Assembly (NCBI RefSeq): GCF_040327995.1
Contig: NZ_JBEPIJ010000010.1
Location: 69,683-133,682, forward strand
Direction: 5' to 3'
Length of the DNA: 64,000 bases
Origin: Solimonas thermocellulolyticum
Lineage (GTDB): Bacteria > Pseudomonadota > Gammaproteobacteria > Nevskiales > Nevskiaceae
Part shown: positions 1-8,208 of the stretch, in pieces
Layout of the letters: every line of letters starts with the position of its first letter
Numbering within the stretch: position 1 is the stretch's first letter
Position numbers and translations under genes: made by a program
The notes under the pieces: model-generated
Told to the model about the DNA's origin: nothing
Database searches by the model: none
The model's input: the letters and a program-made list of their open reading frames with translations, nothing else

Positions 1-556
1 CGTCCATGAACGGCAGCGGCGCCTCACCCATCGGATACTCGACATACGGCGTGATCAGGCGTCGGCCATCCGGATAGCTGACGCGATAGCGATGGCGCAG
101 CACGCTGACGCGCCCGTCGGCGAGCTGCACCGCGAGTTCGCCGCGTTCGGCCGAGATTTCGGCGAGGCCGACGACCTGACCGTCGGCCTGCGCGATCGGC
201 TGGCGATCGCGCAGCTCGCCGCTGTATAAGTCGAAGAACACCAGCTCGCCGCTGCCGGTGACGCGCAGGCCGATCTCGCCCTGCTCCTCGGCGGCGACAT
301 ACAGCGTGGACGCCTGCGGGCCCGGCATCGCAAAACTCTGCCGGGCCTCGATGTGAGCGCCACGGAACAACGGCACGACCTCGGACAGCAGGTAGACGAA
401 GATCAGCAGCAGCGCGCCGATCACGCCCAGCCCGCCCAGCCACACCACCCAACGCGCCACGCCGTCCTTGAGATAGCGTGACCGCATGCCCGGCGCCTTG
501 CCGGCAATGATGCTCTGCATGCCGGGGCTGGCGAGGCTGGACTGGGGTTCGCTCAT
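1..556 (-). CDS. pstC: Phosphate ABC transporter permease PstC, N-terminal part (runs off the window)
   Basis: Only the first 185 codons are present; the gene continues beyond base 1. The product starts MSEPQSSLAS and has one clear membrane segment at about residues 36-58, followed by a soluble, probably periplasmic stretch rich in short beta-like segments. This fits the long form of PstC found in pseudomonads and relatives, where a large periplasmic insert separates the first helix from the permease core. PstC pairs with PstA in the inner membrane to import phosphate delivered by PstS, using PstB for ATP hydrolysis. Identification rests largely on context (downstream of phoBR, pstS and a phosphate porin on the same strand), because the permease signature lies outside the window. 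A related permease with the same N-terminal layout is the alternative. Confidence 0.72.
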   Translation of the reverse strand, partial: MSEPQSSLASPGMQSIIAGKAPGMRSRYLKDGVARWVVWLGGLGVIGALLLIFVYLLSEVVPLFRGAHIEARQSFAMPGPQASTLYVAAEEQGEIGLRVTGSGELVFFDLYSGELRDRQPIAQADGQVVGLAEISAERGELAVQLADGRVSVLRHRYRVSYPDGRRLITPYVEYPMGEAPLPFMD

Positions 557-609
557 GGCTGTGGTGTGCGCCCGGGATCGGATGGGTATGGCAATGGCGG
601 GGCCTTGGG

Positions 610-1758
610 TCAGAAGCTGAGCTGCGCCCGCGCCGCCACCAGGCTGCCCTCGACGTTCGAATCGACTTCGCCCTGAATGTACTCGAACATGAAGCGCACG
701 TTCGGGTTGACGAACCAGTTGGCGCCCGCAGAAAGCTGACCGACATCGACGTCCGGATCATTGCCCTTGCGGTCGATACGGTCGTAACGCAGCTTCAACT
801 CCCACGCCCCCAGAGCGCTGGCCGGCTTCGGCGATTTGAACACGCCCTTTTTCACATCATACGGCTTGACCTCGCCCCCCAGCAGCCACGAAAGCTGGAC
901 GTACGCGGCCGAGAGCTCAGTATCTTCCCCTGCGGGTTGCGCGAGTGTGACAAAGTGGTATTCGCTCTGCAGCGCCAGCGCGCCGACGCGGCCGGCCAGC
1001 TCCAGCCCCAGGCTCTGCTGCTCGTCGGTGGTGCTGCCCAGGCCCTGCGACGGGCCGCGGCGGCCGGCATAGCGCACCGACGCGCCCACGGTCTTGCCAT
1101 TGGCCGGCTTGTCGAGGCTGGCGATGCCGCCGACGTGGAACAGCACCTCGTCGCCGAGCACCGGCAAGACGTAGCCGCGGGCGGTCACGCCCATACCGTC
1201 GGTGTCGTCGTCGCTGTCGGCGCCATTGCGCAGGTTGTAGGCGGCAACCCCCCAGCCGTAGTTCGTGCCGGCGGCGTCCGCGAAGACGCCGGTCTGGTAC
1301 TGGCGGTAGATGCCCGAGCCGCTCGCGAAGGGGCGCTCCATGAACAGCAGGTCGTTCGAGCTGGTCAGCTCCTCCATGCCGCGATAAGGCTTGGCCTGGC
1401 CGAGGCGCAGCTTGACACCAGCCAGCTCGGTGCCGATCCACATCTCGCGGAAGCCCGAGCCGTTGTCGCCGTTCTGGCCGGCAAAGTCGTTCTCGAACTT
1501 GTATGTCCAGCCGTAGGCCTCGCCTTCGAGCGTCAGACGCGCGCGGCGGAAGAACACGCCGGTGGGCAGATCGCCGAACTCGTCGTCGTCGATCCAGACG
1601 TTGCTGTCGAGATGGATGCGACCGCCCAGCCGCGCGGAAAAACGGCCGTCGTCGGACGTGACCTTGATGCCGCCGCGCGTTTCCACGGTTTCGGCCCAAG
1701 CGGGCGCCGCGACGATGCCGGCGAGCAGGACGCCGGTTCCCAACAGGAGTTTATTCAT
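610..1758 (-). CDS. OprP/OprO-type phosphate-selective porin
   Basis: Predicted outer-membrane porin of 382 residues. A signal peptide ends at about AWA (residue 22), and the mature protein is a series of amphipathic strands with Trp/Tyr girdles ending in the terminal Phe (AQLSF) typical of beta-barrels. Segments such as FSARLGGRIHLDSNVWIDDD and FFRRARLTLEGEAYGWTYKF match the start of the Porin_O_P family, which forms anion- or phosphate-selective trimers in Pseudomonas. The chosen ATG has a GGGAG ribosome site 6-8 nt upstream; an in-frame extension 27 codons longer lacks a signal sequence. It sits between pstS and pstC on the same strand, so it probably supplies phosphate to the periplasmic binding protein. 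Phosphate rather than polyphosphate or general anion selectivity is inferred from context. Confidence 0.88.
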   Translation of the reverse strand: MNKLLLGTGVLLAGIVAAPAWAETVETRGGIKVTSDDGRFSARLGGRIHLDSNVWIDDDEFGDLPTGVFFRRARLTLEGEAYGWTYKFENDFAGQNGDNGSGFREMWIGTELAGVKLRLGQAKPYRGMEELTSSNDLLFMERPFASGSGIYRQYQTGVFADAAGTNYGWGVAAYNLRNGADSDDDTDGMGVTARGYVLPVLGDEVLFHVGGIASLDKPANGKTVGASVRYAGRRGPSQGLGSTTDEQQSLGLELAGRVGALALQSEYHFVTLAQPAGEDTELSAAYVQLSWLLGGEVKPYDVKKGVFKSPKPASALGAWELKLRYDRIDRKGNDPDVDVGQLSAGANWFVNPNVRFMFEYIQGEVDSNVEGSLVAARAQLSF

Positions 1759-1775
1759 GTGCACTCCCAGGTGAC

Positions 1776-1797
1776 GCCCGCGCCAGCGGGCGCGGGC
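1776..1797 (-). other. Stem-loop between pstS and the porin gene
   Basis: An 8-bp perfect inverted repeat (GCCCGCGC / GCGCGGGC, 6-nt loop) lies in the 105-bp gap between the pstS stop and the porin start. No T-run follows it on the minus strand, so it does not look like an efficient intrinsic terminator. It could stabilise the pstS transcript or reduce read-through, giving more PstS than downstream products. Confidence 0.45.
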
Positions 1798-1863
1798 CTG
1801 AACGATGGCAGACTCTGGATACGCCAGGGCGACGACCACCGCCGCCCCGGGCCGGATGCGGGA

Positions 1864-2955
1864 TTACTCGAGGCCGAGATCGCGGCGGATGCGGGCGGCG
1901 AGCTTTTCAGGCAGCGGGGTATAGCCGTCCTTCTGCACCACTTCCTGACCCTGGCGCGAGAGCACCATGCGGAAGAACTCGGCTTCCAGCGGCGGCAGCG
2001 GCTTGTTCGGCGCCTTGTTCACATAGACGTAGAGCAGGCGCGACAGCGGATAGTCGCCCGACACCGCGTTCTCGTCGGTGGCTTCGACGAAGGGATCACC
2101 GTCCTTGGCCGACAACGGCAGCGCGCGCACTCCCGAGGTCTTGTAGCCCAGACCGGAATAGCCGATCGCCGCGAGGCTGGTGGAAACCGACTGCACCACC
2201 GAGGCCGAGCCCGGCTGTTCGTTGACGGTGGACTTGAAATCACCCTTGCACAGCGCGTGCTCCTTGAAGTACCCGTAGGTGCCGGACACCGAGTTGCGGC
2301 CGTACAACTGGAACGGACGGCTGGTCCACTCGCCGGTCAGCCCGAGATCGCCCCAGCGGGTCAGATCCTTGGCGCCGCCGCACTTGCGCGTGGCCGAGAA
2401 GATCGCGTCCACCTGCGGGATCGACAGGCCCTCGATCGGATTGTCCTTGTTCACGTAAATCGCGAGCGCGTCGATGGCGACGCCGACCGCAGTCGGCTTG
2501 TAGCCGTATTTTTGCTCGAAGGCCTGGATTTCCTGGTCCTTCATCGGCCGCGACATCGGCCCGAAGTTGGCGGTGCCCTCGGTCAGCGCCGGCGGCGCCG
2601 TGGACGAGCCCGCGCCCTGGATCTGGATGTTCACGTTGGGATAGAACTTCTGGTACGCCTCGGCCCACAGCGTCATCAGATTGTTCAGCGTGTCCGAGCC
2701 GATGCTGGAGAAGTTGCCCGAGACGCCGGCGACCGGCTGGTACACCGGCAGCGCCGGGTCCACGGTCGTCGAACCCGCCTCGACCGCCCTTTCGGCCGCA
2801 GCCGGCTCGGCCGTCGGCGTCGCCTGCGGCACCGCGGTCGCGGGCGCGGCTGCCGGGCTCGGCGCCGCCGGGAGGGTGGGTTCTTCCTTCTTGCCGCAGG
2901 CGCCGAGCGCGAGCATCAGGGCCAGAACAGCGGGAGCAGCGATCCAACGTTTCAT
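1864..2955 (-). CDS. pstS: Phosphate-binding lipoprotein PstS
   Basis: 363-residue phosphate-binding component of the Pst ABC importer. The N-terminus carries a lipobox (LALGAC, Cys20), then a Lys/Glu and Ala/Pro-rich linker to about residue 60, so the protein is predicted to be membrane-tethered in the periplasm rather than freely soluble. The binding domain has the PBP-like phosphate motifs: GSDTLNNLMTLWAEAYQ, a Ser/Thr-rich loop GAGSSTAPPAL, and a C-terminal FFRMVLSRQGQEVVQKDGY. The chosen start gives the lipoprotein signal; a much longer in-frame extension would run through the upstream Pho box and into phoR and is not credible. It is directly preceded by a Pho box, so strong induction under phosphate limitation is expected. 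Confidence 0.92.
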   Translation of the reverse strand: MKRWIAAPAVLALMLALGACGKKEEPTLPAAPSPAAAPATAVPQATPTAEPAAAERAVEAGSTTVDPALPVYQPVAGVSGNFSSIGSDTLNNLMTLWAEAYQKFYPNVNIQIQGAGSSTAPPALTEGTANFGPMSRPMKDQEIQAFEQKYGYKPTAVGVAIDALAIYVNKDNPIEGLSIPQVDAIFSATRKCGGAKDLTRWGDLGLTGEWTSRPFQLYGRNSVSGTYGYFKEHALCKGDFKSTVNEQPGSASVVQSVSTSLAAIGYSGLGYKTSGVRALPLSAKDGDPFVEATDENAVSGDYPLSRLLYVYVNKAPNKPLPPLEAEFFRMVLSRQGQEVVQKDGYTPLPEKLAARIRRDLGLE

Positions 2956-3012
2956 GGGCGTCCTCGATCCGGTGTTGGTGGGCGGCGCAGTCTGGCCGCA
3001 AGACGCGCGCAC

Positions 3013-3044
3013 AGTATGAAACTTTCGTGACAGTTTGATGACAG
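3013..3044 (-). promoter_or_regulatory. Pho box and -10 of the pstS promoter
   Basis: Read on the minus strand, two heptamers CTGTCAT and CTGTCAC are separated by 4 nt (CAAA), covering 3027-3044. This matches the PhoB box (CTGTCAT-N4-CTGTCAT) with one mismatch. Eight nt downstream is CATACT, a good -10 element, at 3013-3018. There is no separate -35 hexamer, as expected where PhoB replaces -35 recognition. The transcript would start about 50 nt before the pstS start codon. Confidence 0.88.
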
Positions 3045-3071
3045 CGGTCGGCCGGGGTGGCCGCGCCGTGC

Positions 3072-4478
3072 TCAGTCGCGATTCGATGCCGCTGCGGCGA
3101 CCGCCGGCAGGCGCAGGGTCCGCTGCGGCGGGAAAACGCAACAGAAGGTGCTGCCGACGCCGACCTCGCTTTCGATCTCCAGACGTGCGTCGAAGGCCTC
3201 GAGCGCGTGCTTGACGATCGACAGTCCCAGGCCGGTGCCGCCGCTGGCCTGCGAGCGGCCCACATCGACGCGATAGAAGCGCTCGGTCAGGCGCGGAATG
3301 TCCTTCTGCGGGATGCCGATGCCGGTATCGGCCACCGAGAAGCGCACCCCCTCGGCGCTTTCGTGCCAGCGCACGCGGATCGCCCCGCCCGGCGGGGTGT
3401 AGCGCACGGCGTTGCCGATCAGGTTGACGAAAATGCTCTGCAATTGCGTTTCGCCGCCGGTCAGCCCCAGGCGCGGGTCGATGTCCAGCTCGAAACGGTG
3501 TTGGCCGCGCGAGAGCTGGCGCGCGTCCTCGACCGCACGCTGGATCAGCGCCGGCGCATCGAGCGGGTCCTGCCGCATCTGCGCACGGGCGGATTCCAGG
3601 CGCGCGAGCTTGAGCATGTCGTTGATCAGGTTCTCCATGCGCACCGCCTGCTGGCGCATCTCGTCGATCGGCGACCGCCATGGCGCGAGCGTGCCATCCC
3701 CCTTGGCCTCGGCCTCCATCAGATCGAGATAGCCGCGGAGCACCGTCAGCGGCGTGCGCAGTTCGTGCGAGGCATTGGCGACGAAATCGCGCCGGGCGGC
3801 GTCCAGCAGCAGCCGTTCGGAGACATCACGCGCGATCAGCAGGCGCTGATGGTTGCCGTAAGGCACGATGCGCAGCGACAGGGTCTTGGCGGGGTTGATC
3901 GGCGACGGCACCTCGACCTCGCGCGCGTAATCGCCGCCGTCGAAGTACCGGGCGAAGTCGGGATGCCGGATCAGATTCGGCACGCGGATGCCGATGTCTT
4001 GCGGCGAGCGCAGACCGAGCAGGCGCTGTGCAGCGCCATTGAACCAGGCGATCTCGCCACGCTCGCCGAGCACCACCGCGCCATCGGGCAGAGCCGCCGT
4101 CGACGCCTGGAACTCGGCGAGGATCGCCGCGAGCTTCTTCTTTTTCTTGCGGTTCTTGCGCTGCAGATCGACGAGACCGTCGAACACCTCGCCCCACAGG
4201 CCACCGGGCTCGGGCAGCTCGACGCGCTTGGGCGCCTGCAGCCACAGACGCAGGCGGATCACGTGGCGGGTCTGCTGCAACAGCAGCACCAGCAGCACGA
4301 CGGCGACGCCAACGGCCGCATGCTCCAGCCAGCCGCCGACCAATGCGCCGAGCAGCAAGGCCAGCGCGAGCCGCAGCAGCTCGCGGCGCCACAGGCGCAG
4401 CCGCGTCGCCGCAGGCACGACGACGGGCGCCGCGGGGGCGGTCTCGGACCTCGGCCGATCGCCCGCGGCGGCACTCAT
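3072..4478 (-). CDS. phoR: Phosphate-regulon sensor histidine kinase PhoR
   Basis: 468-residue membrane sensor kinase partnering PhoB. Two hydrophobic segments lie at about residues 33-55 and 56-76 with almost no periplasmic loop, as in PhoR proteins that sense through PstSCAB-PhoU. A basic linker (RKNRKKKKK, about 108-115) leads into a PAS domain (PDGAVVLGERGEIAWFNGAA). The kinase core has the H-box ASHELRTPL with His238, an N-box NLIGNAVRYTPPGG, and ATP-lid motifs DTGIGIP and GGTGLGLSIVKH. The start chosen lies 7 bp after phoB; an in-frame ATG 42 bp upstream would overlap phoB by 35 bp. It is probably co-transcribed with phoB from the Pho-box promoter at 5209-5240. Confidence 0.94.
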   Translation of the reverse strand: MSAAAGDRPRSETAPAAPVVVPAATRLRLWRRELLRLALALLLGALVGGWLEHAAVGVAVVLLVLLLQQTRHVIRLRLWLQAPKRVELPEPGGLWGEVFDGLVDLQRKNRKKKKKLAAILAEFQASTAALPDGAVVLGERGEIAWFNGAAQRLLGLRSPQDIGIRVPNLIRHPDFARYFDGGDYAREVEVPSPINPAKTLSLRIVPYGNHQRLLIARDVSERLLLDAARRDFVANASHELRTPLTVLRGYLDLMEAEAKGDGTLAPWRSPIDEMRQQAVRMENLINDMLKLARLESARAQMRQDPLDAPALIQRAVEDARQLSRGQHRFELDIDPRLGLTGGETQLQSIFVNLIGNAVRYTPPGGAIRVRWHESAEGVRFSVADTGIGIPQKDIPRLTERFYRVDVGRSQASGGTGLGLSIVKHALEAFDARLEIESEVGVGSTFCCVFPPQRTLRLPAVAAAASNRD

Positions 4479-4485
4479 CCCATCT

Positions 4486-5178
4486 TCAGATTTTCTCGGA
4501 GAAGCGATAGCCGGACCCACGCACGGTCTGAATCATCGCATCGTAACCGAAAGGCTCCAGCGCCTTGCGCAGACGGCGGATGTGCACGTCGACGGTGCGC
4601 TCCTCGACGTAGACGTTCTGCCCCCAGACGCGGTCGAGCACTTGCTCGCGCGAGTAGACGCGCTCGGGGTGGCTGACGAAAAAGTGCAGCAGGCGGTACT
4701 CGGTCGGTCCGAGCTTGACCGGCTGGCCCCTGGCGGTGACCCGCTGGCTCGCCGCATCGACCACCAAGCCGTTGATCGCCACGCGCTCCTCCTCACCACC
4801 CGGCACCGCGCGGCGCAGGACGGCGTGGATGCGTGCAATCAGTTCAGGATACGAAAACGGCTTGGAAACGTAGTCGTCGCAGCCCACGTTGAGCCCGCGG
4901 ATCGCGTCCTCCTCCTCGGCGCGTGCGGTCACCATGATGATGGGGATGTCCCGGGTCGTGATCTGCGACTTGAGCTCGCGCGTCAGCTCGATGCCGGACA
5001 CCCCGGGCATCATCCAGTCCATCAAGATCAGGTCCGGTCGCTGGTCGGCGATGCGCAACCGCGCATCCTGTGCCGACTCGGCCTCGACGACACGGAACTC
5101 CGCGCGCGACAGCGCGAAGCGCAGCAGCTCGCGGATCGGCGCCTCGTCATCCACCACCAGTATCAACTTGCCCTGCAT
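4486..5178 (-). CDS. phoB: Phosphate-regulon response regulator PhoB
   Basis: 230-residue OmpR-family response regulator, close to the usual 229. The receiver domain has acidic residues Asp10-Asp11, the phosphorylation site in LMDWMMPG (Asp54), Thr84 and Lys106 (SKPF). The C-terminal winged helix ends with the recognition-helix and wing pattern RTVDVHIRRLRKALEP and TVRGSGYRFS. When phosphorylated by PhoR it binds Pho boxes. Two in-frame ATGs six bases apart are possible; the second is preferred because GGGA lies about 8 nt upstream and the protein then begins MQGKLILVVDD like its homologues. A Pho box upstream suggests positive autoregulation. Confidence 0.94.
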   Translation of the reverse strand: MQGKLILVVDDEAPIRELLRFALSRAEFRVVEAESAQDARLRIADQRPDLILMDWMMPGVSGIELTRELKSQITTRDIPIIMVTARAEEEDAIRGLNVGCDDYVSKPFSYPELIARIHAVLRRAVPGGEEERVAINGLVVDAASQRVTARGQPVKLGPTEYRLLHFFVSHPERVYSREQVLDRVWGQNVYVEERTVDVHIRRLRKALEPFGYDAMIQTVRGSGYRFSEKI

Positions 5179-5208
5179 CGGCATGATCCCATTAAAAAAC
5201 GGACCAAG

Positions 5209-5240
5209 GATATGAACAATAGATGACCAATTCGTGACAG
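5209..5240 (-). promoter_or_regulatory. Pho box and -10 of the phoBR promoter
   Basis: On the minus strand CTGTCAC-GAAT-TGGTCAT occupies 5223-5240, a PhoB box with two mismatches. Eight nt further on is CATATC (5209-5214), a possible -10. The spacing from the second heptamer to the -10 is the same as at the pstS promoter, which strengthens both calls. It implies that PhoB activates its own operon. Confidence 0.78.
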
Positions 5241-5296
5241 GCGCTGCGCCGCTGCCTGCATGGCACTGCGCTATCGCCGTCATCAATCGAAATGCT

Positions 5297-5325
5297 TTGA
5301 CCTATCATCCCCCCGCCCGTAGCAT
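5297..5325 (+). promoter_or_regulatory. Sigma-70-type promoter of trxB
   Basis: TTGACC (5297-5302) and TAGCAT (5320-5325) are separated by exactly 17 nt, about 40 nt before the trxB start codon. The -35 matches five of six consensus positions and the -10 four of six. It lies in the 188-bp divergent region shared with the phoB promoter. Confidence 0.6.
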
Positions 5326-5366
5326 GCGGCGCCCCGCGCATCGCGCTGCCACCGGGAACAACACGC

Positions 5367-6323
5367 ATGAACAGCCAGCACCACCGCCTGATCATTCTCG
5401 GCTCCGGCCCCGCCGGTTACACCGCCGCGATCTACGCCGCGCGCGCCAATCTGCGTCCGGCGCTGATCACTGGGCTGGAAGTGGGCGGTCAGTTGATGAC
5501 CACGACCGAGGTCGACAACTGGCCCGGCGACGTCGAGGGTCTGCTCGGCCCGGATCTGATGGCGCGCATGCAAAAGCACGCCGAGCGTTTCGACACACGG
5601 CTCATCTACGACCACATCCACACGGTCGATCTGAAGAACCGCCCGTTCACGCTGACCGGGGATCAGGGGCGCTATACCTGCGATGCGCTGATCATCGCCA
5701 CCGGCGCCAGCGCCAAATACCTGGGCCTCGACAGCGAGCAGGCGTTCCGCGGCAAGGGCGTGTCCGCCTGCGCGACCTGCGACGGCTTTTTCTACAAGAA
5801 CCAGGACGTCGCCGTGATCGGTGGCGGCAATACCGCAGTCGAGGAAGCCTTGTACCTGTCGAACATCGCGCGCAAGGTCACCGTGGTGCACCGCCGCGAC
5901 CGCTTCAAGGGCGAGAAGATCCTGCACGACAAGCTGTTCAAGCGACAGGCCGAGGGCAAGGTCGAGATCGTCTGGGATTCGACGCTCGATGAGGTACTCG
6001 GCGACGAGAGCGGCGTCACCGGCATGCGCATCCGCCACGTCAAGACCGGCATAACGCGCGAGATCGCCGTCAAGGGCGTGTTCATCGCCATCGGCCACAC
6101 GCCGAACACCGGCATCTTCGAGGGTCAGCTCGACATGAACGGCGGCTACATCAAGGTCAAGTCCGGCAGCGACGGCGACGCCACCGCAACCAGCGTGCCC
6201 GGCGTGTTTGCAGCCGGCGACGTCATGGATCACGTCTACCGCCAGGCGATCACCTCGGCCGGTAGCGGCTGCCAAGCGGCGCTCGACGCCGAGCGCTATC
6301 TCGACCAACTCGCCGGCAACTGA
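5367..6323 (+). CDS. trxB: Thioredoxin reductase (NADPH)
   Basis: 318-residue low-molecular-weight thioredoxin reductase, which transfers electrons from NADPH through FAD and a redox disulfide to thioredoxin in the cytoplasm. Seen directly: the FAD-binding GxGxxG (ILGSGPAGYTAAIYAARA), the active-site CATC (Cys135 and Cys138), the NADPH-binding GGGNTAVEEALYL, and a C-terminal FAD motif GVFAAGDVMDHVYRQ. Length and order agree with the E. coli enzyme. It is preceded by its own sigma-70-like promoter and followed after 14 bp by a GST-like gene, so the two probably form a redox operon divergent from phoBR. Confidence 0.95.
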   Translation: MNSQHHRLIILGSGPAGYTAAIYAARANLRPALITGLEVGGQLMTTTEVDNWPGDVEGLLGPDLMARMQKHAERFDTRLIYDHIHTVDLKNRPFTLTGDQGRYTCDALIIATGASAKYLGLDSEQAFRGKGVSACATCDGFFYKNQDVAVIGGGNTAVEEALYLSNIARKVTVVHRRDRFKGEKILHDKLFKRQAEGKVEIVWDSTLDEVLGDESGVTGMRIRHVKTGITREIAVKGVFIAIGHTPNTGIFEGQLDMNGGYIKVKSGSDGDATATSVPGVFAAGDVMDHVYRQAITSAGSGCQAALDAERYLDQLAGN

Positions 6324-6337
6324 CCGCCGCAGCCGCC

Positions 6338-6940
6338 ATGCGCCTCTACTGCAGCCTGACCTCGCCGTACTCGCGCAAGGTGCGCGTGGCCTTGATCGAG
6401 CAGGGCATCGCGGCCTCGGTCGAGATGATCATGACCGATCCGTTCGCACCGCCGCCCGAGCTGCTCGCGGCGAATCCGATGTCCAAGATCCCGACCCTGG
6501 TGACCGATCGCGGGGAGGCGCTGCCGGATTCGAACCTGATTCTCGAATACCTGCAGGCACGTCACGGCGGCTTCGCGCCGCTGCCGCGCGGCAGCCGCCG
6601 CTGGGCAACGCTGCGCCTGCAGCGCATCGCCGAGGGCATCATCGATGCCGCGGTGGCCACCGTCTACGAGCGTCGGCGCCCGGAAGGCATCGTCTACATT
6701 CCATTCCTGGACCGCCAGGCGCTGGCCATCCAGCGCGCCATCGCCGTGCTGGAGGCGGAATGCGGCGCCTTGTCGCTCACCGGCGTCGGCGTCCTCGAAA
6801 TCACTGCCGGCGTCGCGCTCAGCTACCTGGACTTTCGGCTGCCCTACCTCGAATGGCGCCAGTCGGCGGCATCGCTGGCCGCCTGGCACGCGCAGTTCGC
6901 GCAGCGGCCGTCGATGGTCCAGACCGCGCCACCGACCTGA
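6338..6940 (+). CDS. Glutathione S-transferase family protein
   Basis: 200-residue cytosolic GST fold. The N-terminal thioredoxin-like domain contains SPYSRKVRVAL, where a Ser/Tyr replaces the Cys of glutaredoxins, followed by NPMSKIPTLV with the cis-Pro and DSNLILEYL with the glutathione-binding Asp-Ser pair. The second half is helical. The substrate cannot be told from sequence. It follows trxB by 14 bp. Its stop codon (6938-6940) is immediately followed by the stop of the converging TPR gene, so there is no intergenic base for a terminator. Confidence 0.85.
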   Translation: MRLYCSLTSPYSRKVRVALIEQGIAASVEMIMTDPFAPPPELLAANPMSKIPTLVTDRGEALPDSNLILEYLQARHGGFAPLPRGSRRWATLRLQRIAEGIIDAAVATVYERRRPEGIVYIPFLDRQALAIQRAIAVLEAECGALSLTGVGVLEITAGVALSYLDFRLPYLEWRQSAASLAAWHAQFAQRPSMVQTAPPT

Positions 6941-8206
6941 TCAGACCGACGAGCCGAACGCGGCGATGGCGCGCATGCGCTCCTGTTCGCGGGCGATGAA
7001 CTGCGCCCACTGCTCGGCCACGGTGCGCGAGCGTTCGTCCTCGGCGGCTTTGGCGAAGGCCGCCTGCGCCGCCGGTAACTGATTCAGCTCGTACAGCGCC
7101 AGACCGAGCACGACGTTGGCGATGTCCGGGCGACGCAGACCGCCCTTGTCGATCGCGCGGCGCGCGGCCTCGGCGGCCTCGCGCCACTGGCCCTGCTCCA
7201 TCAACGCCTGCGCCAGGCGCAGTTCCGACTCGCCGTCGCCGGCGACGTGCGCGGCACGGCGTAGTACCTCGATCGCCGCCTCGTAATCCTTGGCGCGCAC
7301 ATAGGCATCGGCCAGCAGGTTCAGATGCTGCGCATCGGCCTCGACCAGCTTCTTGTCGATGCCCTCCTGCAACACCTTGGCGGCGCGATACGGCACGTCG
7401 TTGCCGAGCAGCAACTGCGCGAGACCAACGTAGTCCTGGCCGCGCTCGAAATAGCCCTGGTCGTAGGCGGCGAGCATCGCCGCGAGCTGGCGCTTCGGAT
7501 CGTCGAGCTCGCCGTACACGGCGGCGAGCTGCAGCCAGTACTCGCGCTTCGGATAGAGCGCGGCGAGATCCTTGAGCACCACCATCATGTTGCGGTAGTC
7601 ACCGGATTCGTAATAGATCGAGCGCAGCAAGAGCAGCCAGTTCTCCTTGACCCGCTCACCGCTGTTCTTGGCGTTGACGATCGCGCGCTCGATCGGCCGC
7701 TTGGCCTTGTCGTACTGCTTGAGCTGGAAGTAGGCCTGACCGAGCAGCACGTAGGCGTTCGCACTCGGCGCCTCGGTGTTCTGGAACCATTGTTCGAGCA
7801 CCGCGGCCGCCTTTGCCCACTGCTCGGTCGCCATGTACATCTGCGCGATCGCATACTGCGTGCCGGCGCGCAGGCTGTCAGGCACGCCCTGTTGCTGCAG
7901 CACCTGCTCGTAGGCCGCGATCGCCTTGGCGTTGTCGCCCCGCTCATAGTGGCAGAACGCGAGCAGGTAGTAGGCCTGGGCCTTTTCGTAACCGTTCGCA
8001 TGGCGATCGTCGGCAATGCGCGTGAGGATCGCGATCGCCTCGGCGTGCTCGTCCCGCTCGGCGAGCTCGCGCGCCTTGCTGAGCTGCTTGAACGTCGCCT
8101 CGCGCATCGCGACCGTGCGTTCCCCGCGTGCCGCTGATTCTTCCGCCAGTAGCGCCGGCGAGAACAGGCCAAGCAGGACACCCAGCATCAGGATCGTCTT
8201 GCGCAT
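6941..8206 (-). CDS. Periplasmic TPR-repeat protein, last gene of the TonB2-type module
   Basis: 421 residues with a signal peptide (cleavage near ALLA, residue 21) followed by tandem tetratricopeptide-like helices throughout, for example ANAYVLLGQAYFQLKQYDKA. TPR proteins occupy this final position in Vibrio-type TonB2 clusters, where they are thought to support energy transfer to particular receptors, though the mechanism is poorly defined. It starts 2 bp after the tonB stop codon, implying translational coupling. The start was chosen because it yields a signal peptide and follows tonB directly. The stop abuts the stop of the opposing GST gene. Confidence 0.82.
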   Translation of the reverse strand: MRKTILMLGVLLGLFSPALLAEESAARGERTVAMREATFKQLSKARELAERDEHAEAIAILTRIADDRHANGYEKAQAYYLLAFCHYERGDNAKAIAAYEQVLQQQGVPDSLRAGTQYAIAQMYMATEQWAKAAAVLEQWFQNTEAPSANAYVLLGQAYFQLKQYDKAKRPIERAIVNAKNSGERVKENWLLLLRSIYYESGDYRNMMVVLKDLAALYPKREYWLQLAAVYGELDDPKRQLAAMLAAYDQGYFERGQDYVGLAQLLLGNDVPYRAAKVLQEGIDKKLVEADAQHLNLLADAYVRAKDYEAAIEVLRRAAHVAGDGESELRLAQALMEQGQWREAAEAARRAIDKGGLRRPDIANVVLGLALYELNQLPAAQAAFAKAAEDERSRTVAEQWAQFIAREQERMRAIAAFGSSV

Positions 8207-8208
8207 GA

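Noticed and set aside
937..3030. Long plus-strand open frame (697 codons) opposite the porin and pstS
   Set aside because: Antisense to well-supported genes; Ala/Arg/Val/Asp/His-rich composition arises from GC-biased codons. No ribosome site, signal or domain.
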